Positions 33,020-41,745 of a stretch of 64,000 nt of DNA are shown in pieces; the stretch's first letter is position 1, and each line of letters starts with the position of its first letter. The position numbers were made by a program, and so were the translations under genes. Source of the DNA: Dysgonomonas sp. 521 (GTDB lineage: Bacteria > Bacteroidota > Bacteroidia > Bacteroidales > Dysgonomonadaceae); assembly GCF_010501055.1 (NCBI RefSeq), contig NZ_QVMO01000007.1, forward strand, positions 18,262 to 82,261. Reading direction: 5' to 3'. Below the pieces are notes generated by a model. The model searched no databases. It was not told the origin of the DNA and saw only the letters and a list, made by a program, of their open reading frames with translations.

Positions 33020-33250
33020 TTCGGTTTTTACAGTCAGGCTTCTAAGTCCGCGAAGCGGTATAATATGGATAACCACGGGGAAAGCCCGTGGCAAAAGCTG
33101 AAAGGAAGAGACCGTCTCCGCAGGAGGCGAACGGGGTTGGTTTTCGCTATTTGCCTCCTACGGAGACATGTTTTTCTGTCAGTTCCTGCCACGGGTTTTA
33201 CCCGTGGTTATCCATGTTCAGTCCCTTCGGGACAGGTTGTTTATTGGAGG
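33020..33250 (+). repeat. Composite hairpin (REP-like) repeat of the 300-bp type, diverged copy
   Basis: It has the same chain of palindromes as 49935-50238: CAGTCAGGCTTCTAAGTCCG, AACCACGGGGAAAGCCCGTGG, GTCTCCGCAGGAGGCG, TTGCCTCCTACGGAGAC, CCACGGGTTTTACCCGTGG, GTCCCTTCGGGAC. It is flanked by direct repeats of TCACTTTTTTGCAG, suggesting insertion or recombination. Confidence 0.65.
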
Positions 33251-33525
33251 TGGCTGTCACTTTTTTGCAGTAGCCTGTTGTTTTTTCGTAGAAAATTGTC
33301 TTATATAAAGAGCTCTTTGATATAATCGGAGGAAAAAAGGTAACAGGAAAAAGTAATGAAAAAAGTGTAACTTTTGTCACTTTTTAGAATAAATCAGGGT
33401 AATCCGCATCAAAATTCATAAAGTTGTTTTCGGGCTCGTGTAAGGGCATATTGCAATACATCCCTGCACACTTCCGATAAAGGTTGAACAATTTCATCGT
33501 TTACCCTGACTTTAACCTGAAACGT

Positions 33526-33556
33526 TTTGGTTTTATATTTACAGAGGTTATATTTG
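33526..33556 (+). promoter_or_regulatory. Promoter of the ROK kinase gene
   Basis: TTTG at 33526-33529, a 19-base spacer and TATATTTG at 33549-33556 are an exact match to the Bacteroidota consensus. The start codon follows 26 bases after the -7 element. Confidence 0.65.
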
Positions 33557-33582
33557 TATACAAATAACTAAAATCGAATATC

Positions 33583-34413
33583 ATGAGAATCGGAATTGAT
33601 CTGGGTGGCACAAATGTACGAATGGGTATAGTGGATAATGGCAAGATTGTAAAGAAAATAGCGGAACGCTGCAAAGCCGACCAGCCCGAAGAAATTGTTA
33701 TAAACCAGTTGAAAGACATGCTACACCAGATAATGGTTCCTGAAATAGAAAGTATAGGGATCGGTGTTCCGTCGGTAGTTGATGCTGAAAAAGGTATTGT
33801 CTACAATGTAATGAACATACCTTCGTGGAAAGAGGTGCATCTGAAAGAAATCCTTGAGCAGGAGTTCAAAATTCCGGTTTATGTAAATAATGACTGTAAC
33901 TGCTTTGCGCTTGGCGAGTATCATTTTGGAGAAGGTGCGGGACAAAAAGACCTTGTAGCGGTCGCTTTGGGCACAGGTGTCGGCTCCGGAATCATCATCG
34001 ATGGCAAGTTATACAACGGCGGCAATACAGGCGCGGGAGAAATAGGTTGCATTCCTTATTTCGACTATGATTATGAGGCATATTGCAGCAGTTCTTACTT
34101 TACCCGCGTTCATGGTATGACCGGAAAGGAAGCCTTTGAAAAGGCACAGGAAGGTGAAGACATGGAGGCTATTATTCTTTGGAACCAATTTGGACATCAT
34201 GTAGGCGACCTGATGAAAGTGATTCTATTCGCCTACGACCCGCGGGTAATCATTATAGGCGGAAGCATAGCTAATGCTTATGAATACTTTGCTCCGGCAA
34301 TGATGGAAAGCCTCGATGATTTTCCATATCCTGAAACAGTAAAGAAACTGAAGGTATATACTTCGAAAGTGGAAGATGTAGCTATTTTAGGAGCGTCTAC
34401 CTTGGGTAGTTGA
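33583..34413 (+). CDS. ROK family sugar kinase, probable glucokinase
   Basis: The 276-residue protein has the ATP-binding start IGIDLGGTNVRMGIV, the central VAVALGTGVGSGIIIDGKLY (ROK signature region), GAGEIGCIPYFDYD, where the usual zinc-binding Cys cluster is missing, and the C-terminal VIIIGGSIANA adenosine loop. It should phosphorylate glucose or another hexose in the cytoplasm. Its position beside a locus that would release glucose fits glucokinase, but ROK proteins also include mannokinases and N-acetylglucosamine kinases. It has its own promoter. Confidence 0.88.
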   Translation: MRIGIDLGGTNVRMGIVDNGKIVKKIAERCKADQPEEIVINQLKDMLHQIMVPEIESIGIGVPSVVDAEKGIVYNVMNIPSWKEVHLKEILEQEFKIPVYVNNDCNCFALGEYHFGEGAGQKDLVAVALGTGVGSGIIIDGKLYNGGNTGAGEIGCIPYFDYDYEAYCSSSYFTRVHGMTGKEAFEKAQEGEDMEAIILWNQFGHHVGDLMKVILFAYDPRVIIIGGSIANAYEYFAPAMMESLDDFPYPETVKKLKVYTSKVEDVAILGASTLGS

Positions 34414-34474
34414 TAATGGACAATTGACAGTGGGTAATTATTCATTATCCATTGTCAATTGTCCACTATCAACT
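34408..34474. terminator. Long hairpin between converging ROK and TolC genes
   Basis: Two 27-base arms, 34408-34434 and 34448-34474, are complementary with about three mismatches (core TGGACAATTGACA and TGTCAATTGTCCA). The left arm includes the ROK stop codon. There is no long U-tract, so it may act as a poor terminator or be a REP-like repeat. Confidence 0.5.
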
Positions 34475-34479
34475 AAAAA

Positions 34480-35655
34480 CTATCTCTCCCACTGCTGTAG
34501 CTCAGCTACAGCAAGTTGGTAGTCCCTTTCTGTTTCCAGATACTTATCCATTGTTTCATAATATACGGATAGTTCCAGCAGATAATTGATGAGGGAGAGT
34601 TGGCCTTTATCCAGCGCTTTCTTCAAGAGTTCCTGATTGCTTGTTACACTCAGGGCTTCCTGATATTCTTTCAGCAACAGCGATAGTTTCTTTGCTTTAT
34701 CGTACTGGTTCTTGAGAGAATTTCGGAATTGCAGTTTTGAGTCATCGTGTTGCATCTGCAATGCTACAGTCTGCGCTTTCTGGTGTTTGACTGTATTCTT
34801 CCCTTCCCACAATGGGATGGATACCCCCACCGAAATACCCTGGAATGTCTCTCCGGAAGTACGTTCGCTGGTATATCCGGCTGTTATCTTGGGAAGGTTG
34901 AGCGCACGGGTCAGTTGCTCTTGCTTTTTGCTCAGGGCAATCTCCTGTTCGGAAACCTGAAGCGAAGGATTGTTATCCTTTATCTGCTCGAACCACTCGA
35001 TAAAGTTCAGTGGAAAAACAAATGAAGGGTAGCTATCAACGATGGAAGACAATTCCTGTCCACCGTTTAGCCGTTGCAGTTCCGACTTTGACAGGTTCAT
35101 ATCCACTTCGTTTATCTGCAAAGCTTTTTCGGCGCTCAACAGGTTCAGTTTGGTCTTGTTGCGTTCCAGAATGTCTATGTTTCCCTGATCGAAACTTTTC
35201 TGGTAAGCCTCGGATAATGTTCTGGCTTGTACGAGCCTCTGCGACAATTCTTTATGCATTCTCCACTGGTAGACCAATTGGATATACAATAGTCTGGCTT
35301 CATGGATAATTTCCATACATTGCTGATTATAAGCCATATCTACCTGTACGTTCTTTCCTTCTGCCAGTTGGTTCTTGTATCGGTAGGCGGTAGGGAAGTC
35401 GAATGACTGTGTTACATTCAGGTCTATCTTATGACCTATGCCGGAAGGGCTTCCCCACAGGTAGCCGAACTCTACTTCGGGATTGGCCATATTTATACCT
35501 GTTTTGTTGCCTATCTTGTCGGCATTGGCCTTTTCCCTGTAGGCTTTCAGGGTTGTATTATTGGCTTCTATTTCTCTTAGTACAGAGTCAAACGAGTGTT
35601 GCGCCTGTACATTTATAGCCAGAGCCAATAAAAGGATATATAGTATTCGTTTCAT
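34480..35655 (-). CDS. TolC-family outer-membrane efflux protein (CusC/CzcC-like)
   Basis: The 391-residue protein has a signal peptide (LYILLLALAINVQAQ) and the long helical repeats of outer-membrane efflux proteins (LREIEANNTTLKAYREKANA; ASEQEIALSKKQEQLTRALN). It forms the outer-membrane channel of the metal pump. It is the last gene of the operon after the RND pump, with a 122-bp spacer holding a short TGTCATGTTGAG...ATGACAAAAGAG hairpin repeat (35675-35756). Confidence 0.9.
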   Translation of the reverse strand: MKRILYILLLALAINVQAQHSFDSVLREIEANNTTLKAYREKANADKIGNKTGINMANPEVEFGYLWGSPSGIGHKIDLNVTQSFDFPTAYRYKNQLAEGKNVQVDMAYNQQCMEIIHEARLLYIQLVYQWRMHKELSQRLVQARTLSEAYQKSFDQGNIDILERNKTKLNLLSAEKALQINEVDMNLSKSELQRLNGGQELSSIVDSYPSFVFPLNFIEWFEQIKDNNPSLQVSEQEIALSKKQEQLTRALNLPKITAGYTSERTSGETFQGISVGVSIPLWEGKNTVKHQKAQTVALQMQHDDSKLQFRNSLKNQYDKAKKLSLLLKEYQEALSVTSNQELLKKALDKGQLSLINYLLELSVYYETMDKYLETERDYQLAVAELQQWER

Positions 35656-35777
35656 AATTATTTATATATTGTTTCTTTGTCATGTTGAGTGTAACGAAAC
35701 ATCTCTTGTCACACGAGATTTTTCACTACGTTCAAAATGACAAAAGAGAGTATTCATTATATTCAGAAGGAAAAAAA

Positions 35778-38700
35778 TCATTTTACAATCTCCTCTGTCA
35801 CAGCAGGTTCCCTTTTCTTCAACATCCTGTATATTATCGGTACAATGTACATATTCAGCAATGTAGAAGTAAGTAGCCCACCCAGAATAACCTTCGCCAT
35901 AGGGCTTTGTATCTCATTTCCGGGAAGGTCTCCCTGTATAGCCAGGGGAATCAATGCCAGCCCGGAAGACAGAGCTGTCATCAATATAGGATTCAGCCGG
36001 TCTAATGAGCCTTGAAGGATACTCTTGTTCACCGAATAGCCCCTATGTCCCAGGTCATTGTAATGAGCCATCAGCAGGATACCATTCCGTGTGGCAATAC
36101 CAAACAGGGCAATGAACCCGATGATGGCAGGGATACTGATTTCCCCGGATGTAAACAGGATGGCGTACACACCACCAATTAACGCCAGAGGAAGATTCAG
36201 TAGGATAACGGCCGACTGTGTCACACTTCTGAACTGATTGAATAACAACAGGAATATAATCAGGATAGCAAATACAGAAGCTATCATAATGGTGCGTGAT
36301 GCAGCCTGCTCGCTTTCAAACTGTCCGCCATATTCGATATGATATCCTTCCGGCAATTGAATATTCTCATCCACACTTTTACGGATGTCGGTTACCACAC
36401 TGCGCAAGTCCCTGCCGGCAACATTTGCCGATACTACAATCTTACGCTGGGCATTTTCCCGGTTTACCGTATTGGGACCTGTTGAAGACGTGATATCTGC
36501 CACATAGGCAAAGGGTACTTTCAGTCCATTGGCATCTATCATCAGGTTCCTGATTTTTTCGGCCTGGTCTTTATAGCTATCGTCTACTTTCAGGGTCAGG
36601 TCGAAACTTTTTCCGGCATCATACACCTGAGAGACAACTTCACCCGAAAGCATAGTGGTTACAAAGTCTGAAAATTCAGGTAAGGTAATACCATATTTAG
36701 CCAGTAATTCCCGCTTAGGAACAATCTTTAACTGAGGGCGTTCCACTTGTTGTTCCACATTCAGGTCGGCAACGCCTTCTACATTGTCTATCTTCGATTT
36801 AATGTCATTTCCTAACGAATACAGTTTATTCAAATCGGGGCCAAACAACTTAATGGCAATATTGGCTTTAGTACCCGAAAGCATATGGTCTATACGGTGC
36901 GAAATGGGCTGGCCTATTTCTACACTGATACCGGGTATGGCATTCAGCTTCTCCCTAAGCTCGGTTAGCATATCCTCCTGAGAACGGTCTTTCAGCATAA
37001 AGGGTGCCTCTATCTCAGAAGTATTCACTCCGAAGGAATGTTCATCAAGCTCTGCCCGCCCGGTTTTTCTTCCCACAGTCTGTATTTCAGGTACACTTAG
37101 GATTGCCTTTTCGGCCATAGCACCTACTTTATCCGATTCCTCCAGCGAAATTCCCGGAAGCGTATTGATGGTTATAGTAAAGGAACCTTCATTGAAAGGA
37201 GGCAGGAAATTACGCCCGAAAGTGAAGAAGATAATAACGGCTGATAATAAAAGTAGCCCTGTTACCCCCAGAACAATCTTTTGCTTCTCCAATGCCCAGT
37301 GCAGGCTTTTCTCATATATGGTTTTCAGCTTTACAACAAAGACCGGCTCTTTTTCCTCCTTGTCTTTCTTATTCTTGCCCAAGAGGTAGCTGCAAAGCAC
37401 AGGGGTTACGGTCAGTGCTACCACTGTAGAGGCAAACAATGCCACAATGAAAGCAATACCCAGCGGAACAAGCATACGTCCTTCCATGCCGCTCAGGAAG
37501 AATAAAGGGATAAAGCTGGTAACGATAATTAAGGTCGAATTCAGTATAGGCATCCGCACTTCTTTAGAAGCCTCGAATACGACAGTGAGTACACTTTTTT
37601 GCTCTTCTTTAGGCTTTTGTCTATTTTCACGCAGGTGCTTAAATACGTTTTCCACATCTATAATGGCATCATCCACCAACGAACCTATCGCAATGGCCAT
37701 TCCTCCCAGACTCATTGTATTGATGGTAAGCCCCATCAGTTTGAGGGCAAGGATAGAAGTAAGCAGAGACAGAGGCAGAGCCAATAAAGATATAAATGTA
37801 GTGCGCCCATTCATCAAGAATAGGAAGAGGATGATAACTACAAAAATAGCTCCTTCGTACAACGACTTCTGTACATTGTTAATAGAGTTGTTGATAAACC
37901 GTTCCTGACGGAAAATGTCGGTAGTTACTTTTATGTCAGAGGGAAGGCTTTTCTGCAAATCCGCAATGGATGCGTCCAGTTTATCAGTCAGTTCAATAGT
38001 ATTCGTATTGGGCTGTTTGGTAACAGTCAGCAAAACGGCAGGCTTAGTCCTTTCGGATGCAACCCCTAAGACAGGTGTTTTAGCTCCTATCCTGATATCG
38101 GCAATATCACTAACCAGAATAGGGCTTTCACCGACTTTCTTTATTACTGCCTTACCTATTTCGTTTACATCCGTACTTTGCAGAACACCTCTGACGATGT
38201 ACTCATTCCCATATTCGTATAAGATACCTCCCGAAGCATTCTGGTTCATATTGCGGGTTACCTGTAATACCTCATCGAGGCTGACTCCATAATGTTTCAT
38301 CCTGCCCGGGTCAAGCAATATCTGATATTCCTTGATATCACCACCGATAACGGTGACCTGTGCCACACCACCTGTAGAAAGCAGGCGAGGACGAATTGTC
38401 CAGTCTGCAATTGTACGCAGGTCTAATAATGAGGTAGAATCAGATGTAAGCCCAATAATCATTATCTCTCCTAAGATAGAAGATTGAGGCCCTAAAGTAG
38501 GTTGCCCGATGTTTCCGGGAAGGGCATCGCCCAAGGTAGCCAGTTTTTCGGTGACTATCTGACGGGCTTTATAGATGTCTGTCCCCCAGTCAAATTCGAC
38601 CCATACAACCGAAAAGCCTGTGGTAGACGATGAACGTACACGGCGAACGTCTGTTGCACCATTCACCGCCGTTTCGATAGGGAAAGACACAAGCCGTTCC

Positions 38701-38882
38701 ACTTCTTCCGGTGCCATACCGTTAGCCTCTGTCATGATAACAACGGTAGGGGCATTCAGGTCGGGAAAGACATCTATCTCCATATTCTTGGCTGTATACA
38801 GACCTCCGATAAGAAGAAGTACAGCGCCAATCAGAACAACCAAGCGGTTATTCAGTGAAAATTGTATTATTTTATTCAGCAT
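35778..38882 (-). CDS. CusA/CzcA-family heavy-metal RND efflux pump
   Basis: The 1034-residue inner-membrane protein has the RND layout, 12 membrane segments and two large periplasmic loops. The start NRLVVLIGAVLLLIGGLYTA and FPDLNAPTVVIMTEANGMAPEEVERLVSFPIETA (shown here by its words) are typical of the HME-RND group. The TM4 motif GMAIAIGSLVDDAIIDVENV contains acidic residues of the proton path. It exports a divalent metal ion such as Zn, Co, Cd or Cu using the proton gradient. The adjacent adaptor and TolC complete the tripartite pump. The exact metal is not readable, but His-rich partners favour Zn, Ni or Cu. Confidence 0.95.
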   Translation of the reverse strand: MLNKIIQFSLNNRLVVLIGAVLLLIGGLYTAKNMEIDVFPDLNAPTVVIMTEANGMAPEEVERLVSFPIETAVNGATDVRRVRSSSTTGFSVVWVEFDWGTDIYKARQIVTEKLATLGDALPGNIGQPTLGPQSSILGEIMIIGLTSDSTSLLDLRTIADWTIRPRLLSTGGVAQVTVIGGDIKEYQILLDPGRMKHYGVSLDEVLQVTRNMNQNASGGILYEYGNEYIVRGVLQSTDVNEIGKAVIKKVGESPILVSDIADIRIGAKTPVLGVASERTKPAVLLTVTKQPNTNTIELTDKLDASIADLQKSLPSDIKVTTDIFRQERFINNSINNVQKSLYEGAIFVVIILFLFLMNGRTTFISLLALPLSLLTSILALKLMGLTINTMSLGGMAIAIGSLVDDAIIDVENVFKHLRENRQKPKEEQKSVLTVVFEASKEVRMPILNSTLIIVTSFIPLFFLSGMEGRMLVPLGIAFIVALFASTVVALTVTPVLCSYLLGKNKKDKEEKEPVFVVKLKTIYEKSLHWALEKQKIVLGVTGLLLLSAVIIFFTFGRNFLPPFNEGSFTITINTLPGISLEESDKVGAMAEKAILSVPEIQTVGRKTGRAELDEHSFGVNTSEIEAPFMLKDRSQEDMLTELREKLNAIPGISVEIGQPISHRIDHMLSGTKANIAIKLFGPDLNKLYSLGNDIKSKIDNVEGVADLNVEQQVERPQLKIVPKRELLAKYGITLPEFSDFVTTMLSGEVVSQVYDAGKSFDLTLKVDDSYKDQAEKIRNLMIDANGLKVPFAYVADITSSTGPNTVNRENAQRKIVVSANVAGRDLRSVVTDIRKSVDENIQLPEGYHIEYGGQFESEQAASRTIMIASVFAILIIFLLLFNQFRSVTQSAVILLNLPLALIGGVYAILFTSGEISIPAIIGFIALFGIATRNGILLMAHYNDLGHRGYSVNKSILQGSLDRLNPILMTALSSGLALIPLAIQGDLPGNEIQSPMAKVILGGLLTSTLLNMYIVPIIYRMLKKREPAVTEEIVK

Positions 38883-38896
38883 AACTATTCCCTCCC

Positions 38897-40195
38897 TTAA
38901 TGTTCATGAGCATGAGGAATAGATGCAGAGGTTGAAGCCAACTTGACATGGTAAGCACCTTTGCTTACAACCTTATCTCCCTTTTTCAGCCCCGAAAGAA
39001 TCTCTATATTACTGCCATCGCTCGTGCCGGGACTTACTTCCTGCTTTTTATAAGCATCTTCGTGAACCTGCAGATAGACAAAATAAAGACCCTGCTCTTC
39101 CACAAGAGACGATACCGGAATAGATATCACATTATTACGTGATTGGCCTAACAGATATATTTCGACATAAGAGCCTGATATAACCTGTCCTATATTGTCA
39201 AACTCAAAGTTTACAGGCACATAGTATTCCTGATTACTGGACGATTTACCATAGGATACAAGCCTGCCATTCAAGTTGGCAAGTGTATACACAGTCTTAT
39301 CATAAGGGGTTTTGAAGTTAGCTGATGTAATGCTCCCCAAATCTTTGTAATAACGCTCTGAGACATCTGCCCGAAGTTGCAATTTACGGTTTTGGGTAAC
39401 TGTCATCAGGGCTTGACCTACTTCCACATATTGCCCTTCGTTTACCAGCTTTGTTTTTATAAATCCGCTTATCGGGGTAGAGATACCCACACCTCTGGCT
39501 GTAGAACGTTGTGCTACTGCCTGATAAGCAACCCTCGCGTTTTCATAATTCAGCTTAATCTCATTATATTCCTTTTCGGCAATAAGCTTATCTCCGATTA
39601 ATGATTCGGCACGCTGAAATTCACGCTGGGCAATATCGTAGGTCGATTTAGCCTTAATGGCAGGGTCGCCATCTACAATATTTCTGGACGAAATGCTAAG
39701 GAGAGACTCACCGCCCCTCACTGCTAAGCCTTCATTTAATGATGGCTTATTGAAGGATACGATGCCACTTGATGTAGCCGAAATAGTTACTTCATCTCCT
39801 TGTGCGGATAATATCTGCCCACTGGTCTTTATCACCTGATGGAATGTTGAAGGCTGAACTACTGTTATTTCCAAACCTGCTGATTTTGCCTGTTCGGGAG
39901 AAAAGGTGATTTCATCTCCATGCGCTTCCTCTGTCGGAGAATGTCCGGCTTCACCTTCATTATGGTCGTGGCCGCATGCTTCTCCGGGTGCATGGTTATG
40001 CTCTGCTTCATGCTTATGGTCGTGGTCGCATGTTTCTCCGTCGGCATGATTATGTGTGTGTTCTTCGTGTGAATGGTCATGCCCGGCATGCGACTCTTGG
40101 TCGTGGTTATGTACATGATTGTCTGCCTTTTGAGCGGAATTACATCCCCACAGTATCGCTAGCAGACAAGCGATATAGATTATATATTGTTTCAT
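38897..40195 (-). CDS. Periplasmic adaptor (membrane fusion) lipoprotein with His-rich metal-binding segment
   Basis: The 432-residue protein has a lipobox (LLAILWGC, Cys near 18), then a stretch at about residues 25-85 with about 18 His in 60 residues (HDHSHEEHTHNHADGETC), then a normal adaptor: barrel-sandwich hybrid, helical hairpin (STYDIAQREFQRAESL) and beta-barrel domain. The C-terminus also ends HAHEH. The His-rich part probably binds metal and feeds it to the pump. It lies 14 bp before the RND gene. Its unusual His content compared with ordinary CusB/CzcB adaptors is clear from the sequence. Confidence 0.92.
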   Translation of the reverse strand: MKQYIIYIACLLAILWGCNSAQKADNHVHNHDQESHAGHDHSHEEHTHNHADGETCDHDHKHEAEHNHAPGEACGHDHNEGEAGHSPTEEAHGDEITFSPEQAKSAGLEITVVQPSTFHQVIKTSGQILSAQGDEVTISATSSGIVSFNKPSLNEGLAVRGGESLLSISSRNIVDGDPAIKAKSTYDIAQREFQRAESLIGDKLIAEKEYNEIKLNYENARVAYQAVAQRSTARGVGISTPISGFIKTKLVNEGQYVEVGQALMTVTQNRKLQLRADVSERYYKDLGSITSANFKTPYDKTVYTLANLNGRLVSYGKSSSNQEYYVPVNFEFDNIGQVISGSYVEIYLLGQSRNNVISIPVSSLVEEQGLYFVYLQVHEDAYKKQEVSPGTSDGSNIEILSGLKKGDKVVSKGAYHVKLASTSASIPHAHEH

Positions 40196-40298
40196 TATTT
40201 CTTATTTTAGTTACGAGTTACAAGTGAGTTCTTTTAGCAGATTGTTGGCAAAAAGCTGTTAGCTAATGCCCTTACTGCTAACTGTTGGCTGTTAACTG

Positions 40299-40742
40299 TT
40301 AACTGAAATAAGGAGGTGCTCGCAAGCTTTTTACGGAGCCTACGAAAGGTGGAGTATAGTTTTCTAAATAAGGTTTTTGCCGGAGCCGTTCCCCGAATTG
40401 TGGAGCCTCTAAATAAAATTCGTTTAGAGAATATAAAGTATAGGCTAATAAAAGGCAGTTTGCACAAGGCAATATATCTTCATGTGTATTTTCTTGTTGG
40501 CAGAGTACGATTTCTTTCAAGTCGCAATCCTCAGTGTTGGAATGATGATGACCCTCTTTGCCATGCTCGCAACAACAACCCACATCTTCGTGATGTTCGG
40601 AGCAATGATGCTGATGAGTCAATTCTTCAAGAGAGAAACAGACAATCCCATCATGATGAGAATGAGGCAAAACAGAATGTGCCAATAAGAAGATATTGGC
40701 AATGATTAATAGTGTCAAAGTAATTATCTGTTTCAGTCTCAT
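40299..40742 (-). CDS. His/Cys-rich small secreted protein (DUF6769-like)
   Basis: Using MRLKQIITL at 40742 as the start gives 147 residues with a signal or anchor segment (LTLLIIANIFLLAHSVLP). After it comes a metal-binding stretch HSHHDGIVC, HQHHCSEHHEDVGCCCEH and GHHHSNTEDC, rich in His and Cys. The C-terminal third is ordinary. It should be periplasmic and bind Zn or Cu. It is first in the metal efflux operon, 103 bp before the adaptor. The family name is from memory (DUF6769) and less sure than the properties. The ORF allows a start at 40778 but that adds residues ahead of the signal. Confidence 0.8.
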   Translation of the reverse strand: MRLKQIITLTLLIIANIFLLAHSVLPHSHHDGIVCFSLEELTHQHHCSEHHEDVGCCCEHGKEGHHHSNTEDCDLKEIVLCQQENTHEDILPCANCLLLAYTLYSLNEFYLEAPQFGERLRQKPYLENYTPPFVGSVKSLRAPPYFS

Positions 40743-40817
40743 TTTGCAAAGATATAAAACATAGGTAAAACGGATCAAGCTTTTTGAATAAATCTTGACT
40801 TTTTGATATTAGATTAA

Positions 40818-41052
40818 GAGCCTGTTTAAAATTTTAGCGAAAATTTTTATTACAGGTTCGGGTCAATAGTTCTTAGCAATTTTTTTATGCTCTTTTTACC
40901 GTATTTTTGGCTCCGCCGATTTTCAATTCCCTTTTTACTCTTGGTTTAGCCCGCTAATTAGCTCCGCTGACCGTTGGTTCGGCTAGCAAAAATGATAAAA
41001 TACATCTAAAAATAGCTATAAAAAAGATTTGCTATAAAATGTAAACAGACTC
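40818..41052. mobile_element. 235-bp MITE-like element, copy 2
   Basis: It begins GAGCCTGTTTAAAATTTTA and ends TAAAATGTAAACAGACTC, with TAA on both flanks (40815-40817 and 41053-41055). The interior is nearly identical to 2948-3181, in the same orientation. It is non-coding and lies between two divergent genes. Confidence 0.75.
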
Positions 41053-41097
41053 TAAACATTTTTTATAAAACAGGAGGATACAGAAGCTAATATATGT

Positions 41098-41105
41098 TAA
41101 CTTTG
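41098..41105 (+). promoter_or_regulatory. Candidate -7 element for the 201-residue lipoprotein gene
   Basis: TAACTTTG fits TAnnTTTG, 34 bases before the start codon. No clear -33 element was found. Confidence 0.4.
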
Positions 41106-41139
41106 CATCCGTATTACTACAGAATAAACACTTTGCAAT

Positions 41140-41745
41140 ATGAAATTTTCTTTCCTGTACTTATTATTAATAGCGACATCGCTATTTATGGCGCAATCAT
41201 GTGTCGACAAAGATTACGACTGGGATAATCTGGATAAAGACGGCGTCATCAGTATTCCTCCCGTTCCTCTGGGAAACATCGACACGATATATATAAAAGG
41301 CCTGCCACAAGGCGATAACCCGTGGAATATTCCTATACCGGATGGTTCTATCGTCAAAAGCGATACGATCAAGGGATTGTTTGACGGAGATGCCGTAAAG
41401 AACTTCTTCTTTGAGGGAGCAGGTAACGTAGAAATATCGTCTAAGATAGATCTCGATCTGGAAATTAAAGGTGTAACCATCGAAATATACCTGAATATAA
41501 TAGACAGCGATGGCAAGAGAAACACAGATGTGGTAATCCCCAACCAAAGCCTAACAACGACCAAAAACCAGCAATTTTCAATAAAGATCGGCAGTGAATA
41601 TATGTCGTATATGCAAAATGCGCGGGACTTGTTGCTTACCATAGCGATCCGAGCCGATAACGCTACAATATGGCTGGGAGAAGACGATTACATTTACCTC
41701 AGGGAGGCAATTATCAAGACCGGAGGATTCCACTATGAACTATAA
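41140..41745 (+). CDS. Uncharacterised secreted protein, probable lipoprotein
   Basis: The 201-residue protein has a signal ending LFMAQSC (Cys near 21), followed by acidic residues (VDKDYDWDNLDKDG), consistent with a Bacteroidota lipoprotein. The rest is strand-rich: IDLDLEIKGVTIEIYLNI and LLLTIAIRADNATIWLGEDD look like an immunoglobulin-like or adhesion fold. Its frame overlaps the next gene by 11 bp, so the two should act together in the envelope. No specific function is recognised. Confidence 0.7.
   Translation: MKFSFLYLLLIATSLFMAQSCVDKDYDWDNLDKDGVISIPPVPLGNIDTIYIKGLPQGDNPWNIPIPDGSIVKSDTIKGLFDGDAVKNFFFEGAGNVEISSKIDLDLEIKGVTIEIYLNIIDSDGKRNTDVVIPNQSLTTTKNQQFSIKIGSEYMSYMQNARDLLLTIAIRADNATIWLGEDDYIYLREAIIKTGGFHYEL

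Larger units (their letters stand above)
32580..33582. other. ~1-kb gene-free repeat island
   Basis: It contains a family-like left end TTAGTAACTGTT at about 32611; a 63-base direct repeat at 32731-32792 and 33311-33374 (TCTTTGATATAATCG, then GGTAACAGGAAAAAGTAATG); an inverted ACATGACAAAAAATA pair near 32808 and 32967 bracketing a GC-rich block; and a hairpin-rich element (33020-33250) flanked by direct repeats of TCACTTTTTTGCAG. The short plus-strand frame 32972-33325 is repeat sequence. The end holds the ROK promoter. Confidence 0.65.
40779..41139. other. Intergenic region with a 235-bp mobile element
   Basis: Most of this stretch is the element at 40818-41052. The remainder carries a -7 box for the next gene at 41098-41105 (TAACTTTG). 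Confidence 0.7.

Noticed and set aside
32972..33325. Open frame of 117 codons
   Set aside because: It runs through a hairpin repeat and flanking direct repeats; no protein-like features.
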